DNA of 64,000 bases from Mycobacterium deserti. Lineage in GTDB: Bacteria > Actinomycetota > Actinomycetes > Mycobacteriales > Mycobacteriaceae. The notes beneath the pieces were generated by a model. The model was not told where the DNA came from and searched no databases. It saw nothing but the letters and a program-made list of their open reading frames with translations. Every line of letters starts with the position of its first letter. The first letter of the stretch is position 1. This document shows, one piece after another, positions 6,748-17,833 of the stretch. The stretch is taken from positions 124,001 through 188,000 of the forward strand of contig NZ_JAODWD010000005.1 of assembly GCF_025345615.1 (NCBI RefSeq), in the 5' to 3' direction. Both the position numbers and the translations under genes were made by a program.

Positions 6748-8103
6748 CTAGAACGCTGCTGTCGTACGCGGATCGGTCGTCGCCGCCGAGTGGAACGGCT
6801 TGGCGTCGGCGAAGCCCTGCTCGAGGTCGGCGAGGATGTCGTCGATGCCTTCGATGCCCACGGCGAGGCGGACCAGTCCCGGCGTGACACCGGTGGCGAG
6901 CTGCTCCTCTGGGGTCAGCTGGGCGTGCGTCGTCGACGCCGGATGGATCACCAGCGACCGGACGTCGCCGATGTTGGCGACGTGGCTGTGCAGCGTCAGC
7001 GCGTTGACGAACGCCTTGCCCGCGTCGATGCCGCCTGCCAGCTCGAAGGCCAGCACCGCGCCGGTTCCCTTCGGCGCCAGCCTCTTTCCGAGCTCATGCC
7101 ACGGTGAGCTGGGCAGACCGGCGTAGTTGACGGAGAGGACGTCCTCGTGCGCCTCCAGGTACTCGGCGACGCGCTGCGCGTTCTGCACATGCCGCTCGAC
7201 GCGCAGGCTCAGTGTTTCGAGCCCCTGCGCGATCAGGAAGGCGTTGAACGGCGAAGCCGCCGAGCCGAGGTCACGCAGCAGCTGAACGCGGGCCTTGAGC
7301 GCGAACGCCGGCGGCCCCAGTTCGGCGAACACCACGCCGTGATAACTCGGATCTGGCTCGGTGAAGCCGGGGAATTTGCCGTTGGTCCAGTCGAAGGTGC
7401 CGCCGTCGACGATCACGCCCGCGATCGCCGCGCCGTGCCCGCCGAGGTATTTGGTGGCCGAGTGCACGACGATGTCGGCACCGTGGGCCAGCGGCTGGAT
7501 CAGGTACGGCGTCGCGATGGTGTTGTCGACGATCAGCGGGACACCCGCGTCGTGAGCGACGGCCGCAACGCCGGGGATGTCGAGGACGTCGATCTTCGGG
7601 TTGGAGATCGTCTCGCCGAAGAACGCCTTGGTGTTGGGCCGCACCGCCGCCCGCCACGACTCCAGGTCGTCGGGGTTCTCGACGAAGCTCACCTCGATGC
7701 CGATCTTGGGCAGCGTGTAATGAAACAGGTTGTACGTGCCGCCGTACAGTCGCGGGCTCGACACGATGTGGTCGCCCGCGTTGGCGAGGTTGAGTATCGC
7801 GAAGTGCTCGGCGGCCTGGCCGGAGGCCAGGAACAGGGCGGCCACACCGCCTTCGAGCGCTGCGATGCGCTGCTCGACGGCGTCTTGGGTCGGATTCATG
7901 ATCCGGGTGTAGATGTTGCCGGGCTCGGCGAGGCCGAACAGCGCCGCGGCGTGATCGGTGCTGTTGAACGTGTACGACGTGGTCTGGTAGATCGGCAGCG
8001 CCCGCGCGTTGGTGGCGGAGTCGGGCGTCTGGCCCGCGTGGACCTGCTTGGTCTCGAACGCCCACCGAGCGGTCGGGTCGTCGATGGTGTTGTCGGTGCT
8101 CAT
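6748..8103 (-). CDS. metY: O-acetylhomoserine sulfhydrylase (MetY family; metC in M. tuberculosis)
   Basis: 451 residues, PLP enzyme of the Cys/Met metabolism family that converts O-acetylhomoserine plus sulfide to homocysteine. Seen: YTRIMNPTQ near residue 65, LASGQAAEH, the VDNTIATP block around 192, and the PLP-lysine motif VHSATKYLGGHG with Lys218. The insertion after this site is typical of the MetY group. ATG 8103 has AGGAG at 8109-8113. The frame is open further upstream only because it reads through the leader, which holds a SAM-IV riboswitch. It heads the metY-metX-methyltransferase operon. Confidence 0.95.
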   Translation of the reverse strand: MSTDNTIDDPTARWAFETKQVHAGQTPDSATNARALPIYQTTSYTFNSTDHAAALFGLAEPGNIYTRIMNPTQDAVEQRIAALEGGVAALFLASGQAAEHFAILNLANAGDHIVSSPRLYGGTYNLFHYTLPKIGIEVSFVENPDDLESWRAAVRPNTKAFFGETISNPKIDVLDIPGVAAVAHDAGVPLIVDNTIATPYLIQPLAHGADIVVHSATKYLGGHGAAIAGVIVDGGTFDWTNGKFPGFTEPDPSYHGVVFAELGPPAFALKARVQLLRDLGSAASPFNAFLIAQGLETLSLRVERHVQNAQRVAEYLEAHEDVLSVNYAGLPSSPWHELGKRLAPKGTGAVLAFELAGGIDAGKAFVNALTLHSHVANIGDVRSLVIHPASTTHAQLTPEEQLATGVTPGLVRLAVGIEGIDDILADLEQGFADAKPFHSAATTDPRTTAAF

Positions 8104-8203
8104 CGGTTCTCCTGTTGTGAGGGGCCGGGTAGGGCTGCACGCACTCAGCGGTAACTGCGCACGCCGGACCTCCGCCTGTCTTCTCTGGGGGCCCGTCACA
8201 ACG

Positions 8204-8322
8204 GACCCGCGCTTGCCGGCAGCCGCTAGCGGCTACTCAACCTGGTCATCACCCGGGGCACCCCACCGCGGTTGGAGGGTTGCCGGCCAGCGAGCCGGGG
8301 CTTGTCGCTGGCACTCATGACC
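8204..8322 (-). promoter_or_regulatory. SAM-IV riboswitch
   Basis: The minus strand from 8322 begins GGTCATGAGTGCCAGCG and carries CCGGCAACCCTCCAACCGCG and the GGTGGGGTGCCCCGGGTGA core, then a GAGTAGCCGCTAGCGGCT hairpin, ending GCGCGGGTCC near 8204. This closely matches my memory of the ~119-nt mycobacterial SAM-IV aptamer used for structural work. It lies 100 nt upstream of the metY start, where SAM-IV elements control this gene in mycobacteria. SAM binding should turn the methionine operon off. No clear intrinsic terminator follows, so the mechanism is open. Confidence 0.92.
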
Positions 8323-8583
8323 GAGATAGAGAGTATCGCAATTCGCTGACTGGGTGCCAGCGGGTCGATCGCGCGCCTCGGTCGACTGCGATCGTGTCGC
8401 GCGGCGGTTGCGATGGCATGGGGCAAAAGCCCCCATTTCCAGGGCGAGGGCAAAGCTACTGGTCAGTAGCCATAACGAGGTGGCGGACCGATACCCCCGG
8501 CGCGCGCGTAGCGTCGTAGCCGAAGCGATACTGATAGCCACCAAAAGCCACTGCACTGACCGAGACCGACGCGGGAGAGCCAC

Positions 8584-10835
<2,252 letters not shown>

Positions 10836-10839
<4 letters not shown>

Positions 10840-11672
10840 CCGCCGGTCGCCGTCTTCGGTGGCGGCGAAGCGTAGCGGTCGGTGAACCCGACGATCAGGT
10901 CGGCGACCCGCCGGGGTGCCTCGAACATCGGGATATGCCCGACACCGTCGAGGTGCGTGACCTCGGTGTCCTCGGGCAGGTACGTGGTGAAGTGTCGGGT
11001 GAACCGCGGATGCGGCAGAACCCGGTCCTTCTCGCAGATCACCAGGTGCGTCGGTGCCTTGCCCTCGGCGATCTCCAGCAGGCCCGGCGAGGACAACGAC
11101 TTGATCAGCAACTGGTAGTAGGCCGGGCAGTGCGAGACGTCGTCGATGATGTCGCGCAGGTCGTCGTCGGACAGGCCGTCCGGCGTCGCGCTGACCGGCA
11201 GGTGCGTCAGGTAGCGGGTGATCGGCAGTTTCAGTGTGTGTTCGCGAGCGACGAGCGTGAACAGCCAGATCGGCATGCCCGCGAGGAACTTGGCGACGAT
11301 CTCGAATTTGGCCGGCGTGAAGTGGCGCCACCCGCCGGCAGGTGCGATGCCGGTCAGAGTCCGGGCCCGCCCGCGGCGCTCGAGTTCGAATGCCACCCAC
11401 CCGCCGAGCGAGTTGCCGACGACGTGCGCGGTGTCCCAGCCCAGCGCGTCGAGACGCCGTTCGACGTCGTCGGCCAGAGCGCTCGAACTGAGGAAGAACG
11501 GCCCCTTCGGGCCGCCGTTGTGGCCGGCCATGGTCGGCGCGAACACCTCGTACCGGCCGGTGTCGGCAATCATCGGGGCGACGTCTTTCCACACGTTCTG
11601 CGACATCATGAAGGGATGTAGCAAAAGCATCGGCTCGCCGGAGCCCAGGTGGATGGGTGCGCGCTCGGTCAT
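10836..11672 (-). CDS. Alpha/beta hydrolase
   Basis: 278 residues. Seen: LLLHPFMMSQNVW (oxyanion-hole HP motif), the nucleophile elbow VVGNSLGGW near residue 87, a cap region, Asp in ICEKDRVLPH and His in DGVGHIPMFEAP, together a complete Ser-Asp-His triad. The frame is open far upstream to 13235 because it runs antisense to the NADH dehydrogenase; ATG 11672 (MTERAPIHL) is the first start matching the fold. It overlaps the end of icd by 4 bp, convergently. Related to the Rv3337/Rv3338 region of M. tuberculosis; substrate unknown. Confidence 0.88.
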
Positions 11673-11765
11673 GCTGCCCGACACTAAAGGTGATACCGCC
11701 GGTACCGCAAGTGAGTCGCTGCGACCATGCGCCGGTGACCGTCGAGTTCGGTTAGGGTTCGAGCG

Positions 11766-13136
11766 GTGAGCGTTGACACCACAGCCCAGCCGCGACACCG
11801 CGTCGTCATCATCGGATCGGGCTTCGGCGGACTGTTCGCCGCCAAGCACCTCAAGCGCGCGGACGTGGACGTCACACTGATCGCGAAGACGACGCACCAC
11901 CTGTTCCAGCCGCTGCTGTATCAGGTGGCGACGGGCATCCTGTCGGTGGGCGAGATCGCGCCCGCGACACGAATCATCCTGCGCAAGCAGAAAAATGCCG
12001 AAGTCCTGCTCGGCGACGTCGTCGACATCGACCTGACGAACAAGACCGTGACTTCCACACTGCTCGACTGGGAGCGCGTCACGCCGTTCGACAGCCTGAT
12101 CGTCGCGGCGGGCGCCCAGCAGTCCTACTTCGGCAACGACCACTTCGAAGCGTTCGCCCCCGGCATGAAGACCGTCGACGACGCGCTCGAACTGCGCGGC
12201 CGGATTCTGGGCGCGTTCGAGGCGGCCGAGGTGACGACGTCGGAGGAGGAGCGCACGCGCCGGCTGACGTTCGTCGTCGTCGGGGCCGGGCCGACCGGCG
12301 TCGAAATCGTCGGTCAGATCGCCGAACTCGCCGACCGCACGCTCAAGGGGGCGTTTCGCACCATCGATCCGACCGAGGCGCGGGTGATCCTCGTCGAGGC
12401 CGGTCCCGCGGTGATGCCGCCGATGGGCCCCAAGCTTGGGCTCAAGGCGAAGCGCCGGCTGGAGAAGATGGGCGTCGAGATCAAGCTGAACACCATGGTG
12501 ACCGACGTCGACTACAAGGGGCTGACGGTCAAGGAGAAGGTGGGCGAGGACTTCGGGGAGGAGACCCGGATCGAATGCGCCGTCAAGGTGTGGTCGGCCG
12601 GGGTGCAGGCCAGTCCGCTGGGCAAGGTGGTCGCCGAGCAGTCCGACGGGACGGAGGTCGACCGGGCCGGGCGCGTAATCGTCGAACCGGACCTCACAGT
12701 CAAGGGCCATCCCGACGTGTTCGTCATCGGCGACATGATGAGCGTGCCGAACGTGCCGGGCCAGGCTCCCGGTGCGATCCAGGGTGCGACCTACGCCACC
12801 AAACAGATCAAAGCCGGCCTGAAGGGCGAGGATCCGGCGGCTCGAAAGCCGTTCAAATACTTCGACAAAGGCAGCATGGCGACGGTGTCGCGATTCTCCG
12901 CGGTATGCAAGGTCGGCAAGCTGGAGTTCGGCGGCTTCATCGCGTGGCTGGCATGGCTCGGCCTGCACCTCTACTACCTCGTCGGCGGGCGGAACCGCTT
13001 GATGGCGGTCATCTCGTGGTTCGTCACCTTCCTCGGCAGGGGCCGAGGCCAGATGGCGATCACCGAACGCTGGGTGTTCGCGCGCAGGGCATTGGAACAG
13101 TCGAAGGAGCAGAGCGTCCAAAAATCCGTTGGGTGA
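11766..13136 (+). CDS. Type II NADH:quinone dehydrogenase (NDH-2 family)
   Basis: 456 residues. Seen: the FAD Rossmann motif VVIIGSGFGGLFAAKHL near residue 14, HHLFQPLLYQVATG typical of NDH-2, the NAD-binding motif VVVGAGPTGVE near 175, VWSAGVQASPLG, FVIGDMM, and C-terminal PGAIQGATYATKQI plus a hydrophobic/amphipathic tail (AWLAWLGLHLYYLVGG) for membrane attachment. Such enzymes oxidise NADH and reduce menaquinone without proton pumping. It starts with GTG 11766. Mycobacteria usually have a separate main ndh, so this is probably an additional copy. Confidence 0.92.
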   Translation: MSVDTTAQPRHRVVIIGSGFGGLFAAKHLKRADVDVTLIAKTTHHLFQPLLYQVATGILSVGEIAPATRIILRKQKNAEVLLGDVVDIDLTNKTVTSTLLDWERVTPFDSLIVAAGAQQSYFGNDHFEAFAPGMKTVDDALELRGRILGAFEAAEVTTSEEERTRRLTFVVVGAGPTGVEIVGQIAELADRTLKGAFRTIDPTEARVILVEAGPAVMPPMGPKLGLKAKRRLEKMGVEIKLNTMVTDVDYKGLTVKEKVGEDFGEETRIECAVKVWSAGVQASPLGKVVAEQSDGTEVDRAGRVIVEPDLTVKGHPDVFVIGDMMSVPNVPGQAPGAIQGATYATKQIKAGLKGEDPAARKPFKYFDKGSMATVSRFSAVCKVGKLEFGGFIAWLAWLGLHLYYLVGGRNRLMAVISWFVTFLGRGRGQMAITERWVFARRALEQSKEQSVQKSVG

Positions 13137-13158
13137 CTCATGCCAAGATTGACCCATC

Positions 13159-14151
13159 ATGAGCCAGCGCGTCTTCTCCGGTGTCCAACCCACGTCCGAT
13201 TCTCTGCATCTGGGCAACGCGCTCGGTGCGATCAAACAGTGGGTGGGCCTGCAGGACGACTACGACGCCTTCTTCTGCGTCGTCAACCTGCACGCGATCA
13301 CGATCCCGCAGGATCCCGCGCAATTGCGGCTGCGCACCCTGGCCACCGCCGCGCAATACCTCGCGCTGGGTATCGATCCGTCGCGCTCGACGATCTTCGT
13401 GCAGAGCCAGGTGCCCGAGCACGCCGAACTCGCCTGGGTGCTGGGCTGTTTCACCGGCTTCGGCCAGGCGTCGCGGATGACGCAGTTCAAGGACAAGTCG
13501 CAGAAGGAAGGCGCCGAGGCCACCACGGTCGGGCTGTTCACCTATCCGGTGCTGATGGCCGCCGACGTCCTGCTGTACGACACGGACCTGGTGCCGGTCG
13601 GGGAGGATCAGCGCCAGCATCTCGAGTTGGCCCGCGACGTCGCGCAGCGGTTCAACGCCCGCTTTCCGGACACGTTCGTCGTCCCGGACGTGCTGATCCA
13701 GAAGGTCACGGCCAAGATCTACGACCTTCAAGATCCGACGGCGAAGATGAGCAAGTCCGCCGCGACAGAGGCGGGGCTGATCAGTCTGCTCGACGACCCG
13801 AAGGTGTCGGCCAAGAAGATCCGTTCGGCGGTCACCGACAGCGAGCGCGAGATCCGCTTCGACCAGGGCGCGAAACCGGGCGTCTCGAACCTGCTCACCA
13901 TCCAGTCGGCCGTGACCGGTGCCGACATCGACAAGCTCGTGGCGGGTTACGCCGGACGCGGCTACGGCGACCTGAAGACCGACACCGCCGAGGCCGTGGT
14001 CGAATTCGTGCGGCCGATCCAGGCCCGCGTGGACGAACTGCTCGCTGATCCGGCCGAGCTGGAGGCGGTCCTGGCGGCAGGCGCTGAGCGCGCCAGAGAG
14101 GTGTCTGCCAAGACGCTGCAGCGGGTATACGAGCGGCTGGGATTTCTGTAG
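13159..14151 (+). CDS. trpS: Tryptophanyl-tRNA synthetase
   Basis: 330 residues, class I aminoacyl-tRNA synthetase charging tRNA-Trp. Seen: a HIGH-type motif SLHLGNALG at residues 15-23, the DQRQHLELARD signature, and the KMSKS motif AKMSKS at 195-200. Its length is standard. It begins 22 bp after the NADH dehydrogenase and is followed closely by the YihY-like gene; the trpS-YihY pairing matches Rv3336c-Rv3335c. Confidence 0.97.
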   Translation: MSQRVFSGVQPTSDSLHLGNALGAIKQWVGLQDDYDAFFCVVNLHAITIPQDPAQLRLRTLATAAQYLALGIDPSRSTIFVQSQVPEHAELAWVLGCFTGFGQASRMTQFKDKSQKEGAEATTVGLFTYPVLMAADVLLYDTDLVPVGEDQRQHLELARDVAQRFNARFPDTFVVPDVLIQKVTAKIYDLQDPTAKMSKSAATEAGLISLLDDPKVSAKKIRSAVTDSEREIRFDQGAKPGVSNLLTIQSAVTGADIDKLVAGYAGRGYGDLKTDTAEAVVEFVRPIQARVDELLADPAELEAVLAAGAERAREVSAKTLQRVYERLGFL

Positions 14152-14168
14152 CAACGTGGGAGGCGCGG

Positions 14169-15160
14169 ATGTCACCACCGGCCGGGCCGGTAGCTGCAGC
14201 CGAGCCTGACAAGCCAGGCATTCCGGATCGCCTGAAAGCACGCTATCCGTGGTTCGCCCACGCGATGCGGGCACCGTCTTCGCCCTGTTCCCGTTGCTGA
14301 TGCTGGGGTTCTCCATCGCGGGGTTCGCGCTGGCACGCCAACCTGACGTATTGGCCAAGATAGCCGACCGGATCAGGCAGACAGTGTCCGGAGATGTCGG
14401 ACAGCAGATCGTGGACCTGATGAACACCGCCATCGAATCCCGTACGTCGCTGGGCCTTTTCGGTCTTGCCACCGCGGCATGGGCGGGGCTGAGCTGGATG
14501 GCCAATCTGCGCGAAGCGTTGAGTGCGATGTGGGAGCAGCGATCTGAGACGAGCGGATTCGTCGGCACCAAGGTGGCGGACCTTGCGGCGCTGCTGTCGG
14601 CGTTTCTTGCCATCGTGGTCACCGTCGGTCTGACCGCGCTCGGCGACCAGCGGCTGGTCGCCAGGATCCTGGCGTGGATCGGCATCCACGACATACCGGG
14701 ACTCACGGCAGGCCTGCGCGTGGTGTCGATGCTCGTCGCGTTGGCCATCTCCTGGCTGCTGTTCACCTGGATGATCTCCCGGCTGCCGCGAGAGCCGGTT
14801 ACCTTCCGCAGCGCGATGCGCGCAGGGCTGCTGGCGGCGGTGGCGTTCGAGGTGTTCAAGCAGGTTGCTGCGATCTACCTGCGGTCGGTCGTGACGGGTC
14901 CGGCGGGCGCGACGTTCGGCCCGGTGTTGGGCCTGATGGTGTTCGCCTACATCACCGCTCGGCTCATCCTGTTCGCGACGGCCTGGGCGGCGACGTCGAC
15001 CGAGAACCTTCTCGCCGCACCGGTCGCGCCGCCTAATCCAGCCCAGATCACTCCCCGGGTCGAGGTTCGCGAGGGTCTGGGTGTACCGGGGGCCCTGACC
15101 GCGGCCGCCGTGGGAGCCCTAGGGGCGCTTAGCTTTTCGCGACTGAATCGCCGTCAGTGA
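14169..15160 (+). pseudogene. YihY/BrkB-family membrane protein gene with an apparent internal deletion
   Basis: An ATG at 14169 opens a normal-looking start (MSPPAGPVAAAEPDKPG then DRLKARYPWFAHAMRA), but the frame shifts right after this and stops. The rest, from TVFALFPLLM through the conserved membrane part to the end at 15160, continues in another frame (open from GTG 14249). In full-length relatives a ~20-25-residue segment (roughly ERY...GNYYAAGITYF) lies between MRA and FALFPLLM; here it is missing and the frame is broken near 14275. At least five hydrophobic helices remain. Either the gene is inactivated, or a shortened protein starts at GTG 14249, or the assembly has an error here. 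Confidence 0.65.
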
Positions 15161-15471
15161 CTGACCAGCTTCAGGCCGATGACGCAGCCGATGACACCGA
15201 GAATCAGCATGACCTTGATCAGTGACGCCGCCTCGGTGCCGGTCAGCATCGCGTAGGCGACCGTCAGCGCGGCGCCGATGCCGACCCAGACGGCATAGCT
15301 GGTGCCGACCGGCAGGCTGCGCATCGCGACGGCAAGTCCCACCATCGACAGCACGACCGAAATCCCGAACACGACCGTGGGCCCCGCTTTGGTGAAGCCC
15401 TCCGACTTGCCCAGCGCCGTCGCCCAGACCGCTTCCAGCACACCGGACACGACAAGAATCAGCCAGGCCAT
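15154..15471 (-). CDS. SMR-family exporter, Gdx/SugE type (probable guanidinium exporter)
   Basis: 105 residues with four transmembrane helices, the standard small multidrug resistance architecture. The N-terminal helix has the conserved Glu (GVLEAVWATAL), followed by GKSEGFTK and, in helix 3-4, PVGTSYAVWVGIGA, all typical of the Gdx (SugE) branch, which exports guanidinium in exchange for protons. ATG 15471 is supported by GGAGG at 15478-15482. A guanidine-III riboswitch lies directly upstream, strongly supporting guanidinium as the substrate. Its end overlaps the YihY-like gene by 7 bp. Confidence 0.9.
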   Translation of the reverse strand: MAWLILVVSGVLEAVWATALGKSEGFTKAGPTVVFGISVVLSMVGLAVAMRSLPVGTSYAVWVGIGAALTVAYAMLTGTEAASLIKVMLILGVIGCVIGLKLVSH

Positions 15472-15485
15472 CACACACCTCCGAA

Positions 15486-15527
15486 GCACCGTCTTGTCGC
15501 TGGCCGGGTACGGTGCCCCTCGTCCGG
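15486..15527 (-). promoter_or_regulatory. Guanidine-III (ykkC-III) riboswitch
   Basis: On the minus strand 15527-15486 contains CCGGACGAGGGGCACCGT, ACCCGGCCAGCGACAAGACG and GTGC. These are the conserved blocks of the ykkC-III aptamer: CCGGACGAGG, the CGTACCCGG strand that pairs with it in the pseudoknot, and the ACAAGACGG end. The Shine-Dalgarno GGAGG begins 3 nt after the element and the ATG 14 nt after it, so control is probably translational, with guanidinium binding exposing the ribosome site. A small GTCAC-GAA-GTGAC hairpin (15529-15541) abuts the aptamer. Confidence 0.92.
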
Positions 15528-15559
15528 TGTCACTTCGTGACCCTTCGGACAGTAGCAAA

Positions 15560-15588
15560 GCGGTACCGTCGCGCCGTGGCACTGTCAA
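15560..15588 (-). promoter_or_regulatory. Candidate promoter of the guanidine-III/SMR transcript
   Basis: Minus strand TTGACA (15588-15583) is separated by 17 bp from TACCGC (15565-15560). The -35 is a perfect consensus, the -10 only fair. A start near 15553 gives an 80-nt leader that contains the whole riboswitch. The -35 lies inside the first codons of the divergent nitronate monooxygenase-like gene. Confidence 0.45.
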
Positions 15589-16538
15589 CGCCGTGGTCCC
15601 GAGCGATGGGCCTCGACGTACCGATCGTCAACGCTCCGATGGGCGGCGCGGCCGGCGGTGCGCTGGCGGCCGCGGTATCGCGCGCCGGCGCCCTCGGCAT
15701 GATCGGTATGGGCAGCTCGGCCACCGCCGCGCAGCTGCGCAACGAACTGACGCATGTGTCCGGGCTCGAGCGCCCGTACGGCATTGGGCTTGTGCACTGG
15801 GTGATGTCGGCGCAGCCGGATCTCTTCGAGGCCGCCCTCGCCGCCCGGCCTGCACTGCTCGCGGTGAGCTTCGGGGGCGAATGGTCATGGGTGGAGCGGG
15901 CGCACGATGCCGGCGTGCCGGTGGCTGCGCAGGTGGCCGACGCGACCGCGGGCAGGCGCGCGGCCGATGCGGGCGTCGACGTGCTGGTGGCCCGCGGCGC
16001 CGAGGGCGGTGGGCACGGCGAACCGCGCCTCGGCACCTTGCCCCTGCTCGCAGAGGTGCTCGACGAGGTGTCGATCCCGGTGCTCGCTGCCGGCGGCATC
16101 GGCTCAGGTCGAGGCCTGGCCGCGGCACTGGCCGCCGGTGCGTCCGGCGTCTGGCTGGGCACGGCGTTCGCGGCGTGCACCGAAGCGGCGACACCTGCGG
16201 GCGTCCGCGATCTGCTGCTGGCGGCACCCGCGGACGCGACTGTAACGACGCGTCTGTTCGATGTCGCGCAGGAGTACCCCTGGCCGACAACGATTCCCGA
16301 GCGTGTGCTGCGCAATGAGTTCGTCGACCGCTTCGAGGGACACGAGCGCGCGATCGACGACGAGACGAAAGCCGCACTCGCCGCGGCGGTCGTGGCGCAG
16401 GACTTCCGGGTGGCGCCCGTCAACGCCGGACAGGGCGTCGGCATGGTTCGCGCGGTGTGCTCGGCGGCGCAAGTGGTCGAACGACTGCACACAGACGGCG
16501 AGCGGCTGCTGCGGCGGTGGGGTCAGCCGGATCAGTAG
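15576..16538 (+). CDS. Nitronate monooxygenase-like FMN protein (2-nitropropane dioxygenase family)
   Basis: 320 residues, TIM-barrel flavoprotein. Seen: the N-terminal VPIVNAPMGGAAGG block, GMIGMGSS, the ARGAEGGGHGE motif around residue 145 and LAAGGIGSGRGLAAALAAGA, which bind FMN phosphate, then GVWLGTAF. The family oxidises alkyl nitronates or, in other branches, acts as an enoyl reductase-like protein; the substrate is uncertain. GTG 15576 (VALSTPWSRAMGL) matches family starts, while upstream in-frame codons overlap the riboswitch of the divergent gene. It overlaps dacB1 by 7 bp at the 3' end. Confidence 0.85.
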   Translation: MALSTPWSRAMGLDVPIVNAPMGGAAGGALAAAVSRAGALGMIGMGSSATAAQLRNELTHVSGLERPYGIGLVHWVMSAQPDLFEAALAARPALLAVSFGGEWSWVERAHDAGVPVAAQVADATAGRRAADAGVDVLVARGAEGGGHGEPRLGTLPLLAEVLDEVSIPVLAAGGIGSGRGLAAALAAGASGVWLGTAFAACTEAATPAGVRDLLLAAPADATVTTRLFDVAQEYPWPTTIPERVLRNEFVDRFEGHERAIDDETKAALAAAVVAQDFRVAPVNAGQGVGMVRAVCSAAQVVERLHTDGERLLRRWGQPDQ

Positions 16539-17752
16539 TGCTGCGGGCGCCGGTTCAACGACCGTGCGCCCATGATGAGCGATAAGACGATGACGGAGCC
16601 GCCGATCGCGACGCCGACACGCACCGGCATCGCGTCCACATCCGCCAGTATGGGTGCGGCGTTGACGGCCGAATTGCTTGCGGCGGCATCGGGTTTGGAG
16701 CCGGACAGCGACGGGTCCGGCTCGATCAAGGTGCCCACGGATGTACCGGGCGCAGTGGCGAATCCGTAATCCAGCAGGTGCGCGGCCTGTTCCCACGGCG
16801 CGATCGGCTGACGGGTGCCACGAAGCAGCACGGCCACGAGACGACGGCCGTCGCGGTTCGCAGCGCCGACGAAGGTCTGGCCCGCGTCGTCGGTGAAGCC
16901 GGTCTTGCCGCCGAGCGCACCGGGGTAGTTGGCCAGCAGCTTGTTGTCGTTCTCGATCGGGTAGCCCACGTCGCCTCGGCCGGGGAAGTCGAACGATCGA
17001 GTTGCCACGATGTCGGTGAATATCGGGTTCTGCCAGGCGTAGCGGTAGAACAGGCCCATGTCGTAGGCCGAGGTGCTCATGCCCGGTCCGTCCAGTCCCG
17101 ACGGGGTCGCGACGCGGGTGTCGCGACCACCGAGCTTGCTCGCCAGGTCGTTGAGCTTGGCCAGCGTGGCGTCCATCCCGCCCATCTGCGCAGCCAACGC
17201 ATGCGCAGCGTCGTTGCCCGAATACATCAGCAGGCCGTGCAACAAGTCGTTGATCGAATAGTGGCCGTTCTCGCCGACGCCGACCTTCGTGCCCTCCTGG
17301 GCGGAGTCCTCGGCGGTGCCCGCGACGACCTTGTGGATCGGCAACTCCTTGATCGCCTGCATCGCGACGAGCACCTTGATGATGCTGGCGGGGCGGTGGC
17401 GGCCGTGCGGATCCTTGGCGGCGATGACGTCACCGGTGTCGAGGTCCGCGACCAGCCACGCCTCAGCGGAGACGTCCCCGGGCAGCGGCGGGGTGCCCGG
17501 GGCGGTAATCACGCCGCACCCCGACAGGGCGTCGCCGCCGAGCGGCTCGGCGGGCACCGGCAGCGGCGAGGGCGCGTCCTGGCCGGGCTTGGGCACTTCG
17601 GAGGCATCGACCGCGGGCGGTGTCACCTCGCGGTACGGGCAGGCGTTCGGCGCAGCGACCGGTTCGGCGCTTGCCAGGGCGGGGGAGGCCAGCATGCAAA
17701 GCGCAGCTGCCAGCGAGACAGCGCGCACAATTGCGGTTCGATACTTCGCCAT
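16532..17752 (-). CDS. dacB1: D-alanyl-D-alanine carboxypeptidase DacB1 (penicillin-binding protein)
   Basis: 406 residues. Trims the terminal D-Ala of peptidoglycan stem peptides. Seen: signal peptide with a VSLAAALCMLASPALASA core, a Pro-rich linker, catalytic SIIK at residues 123-126, SGN at 178-180, KTG at 283-285, and a C-terminal transmembrane helix at about 377-397 ending in Arg-rich residues, so it is anchored outside the membrane. It has the size and architecture of M. tuberculosis Rv3330. Confidence 0.95.
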   Translation of the reverse strand: MAKYRTAIVRAVSLAAALCMLASPALASAEPVAAPNACPYREVTPPAVDASEVPKPGQDAPSPLPVPAEPLGGDALSGCGVITAPGTPPLPGDVSAEAWLVADLDTGDVIAAKDPHGRHRPASIIKVLVAMQAIKELPIHKVVAGTAEDSAQEGTKVGVGENGHYSINDLLHGLLMYSGNDAAHALAAQMGGMDATLAKLNDLASKLGGRDTRVATPSGLDGPGMSTSAYDMGLFYRYAWQNPIFTDIVATRSFDFPGRGDVGYPIENDNKLLANYPGALGGKTGFTDDAGQTFVGAANRDGRRLVAVLLRGTRQPIAPWEQAAHLLDYGFATAPGTSVGTLIEPDPSLSGSKPDAAASNSAVNAAPILADVDAMPVRVGVAIGGSVIVLSLIMGARSLNRRPQHY

Positions 17753-17833
17753 CGTGAGCGAAGGTTAGGCGCTGGAAGGAACGATTCCGCGGAGGCGCGC
17801 TGTTACTGGTGTGATTGGAGTTGCAGACGTGAT

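Noticed and set aside
8104..8199. Upstream extension of metY
   Set aside because: The frame is open to 8199 but lies in the leader between riboswitch and ribosome site; AGGAG supports ATG 8103.
11673..13235. N-terminal extension of the alpha/beta hydrolase frame
   Set aside because: The open frame extends ~520 codons upstream, but only antisense to the NADH dehydrogenase; hydrolase homology starts at ATG 11672.
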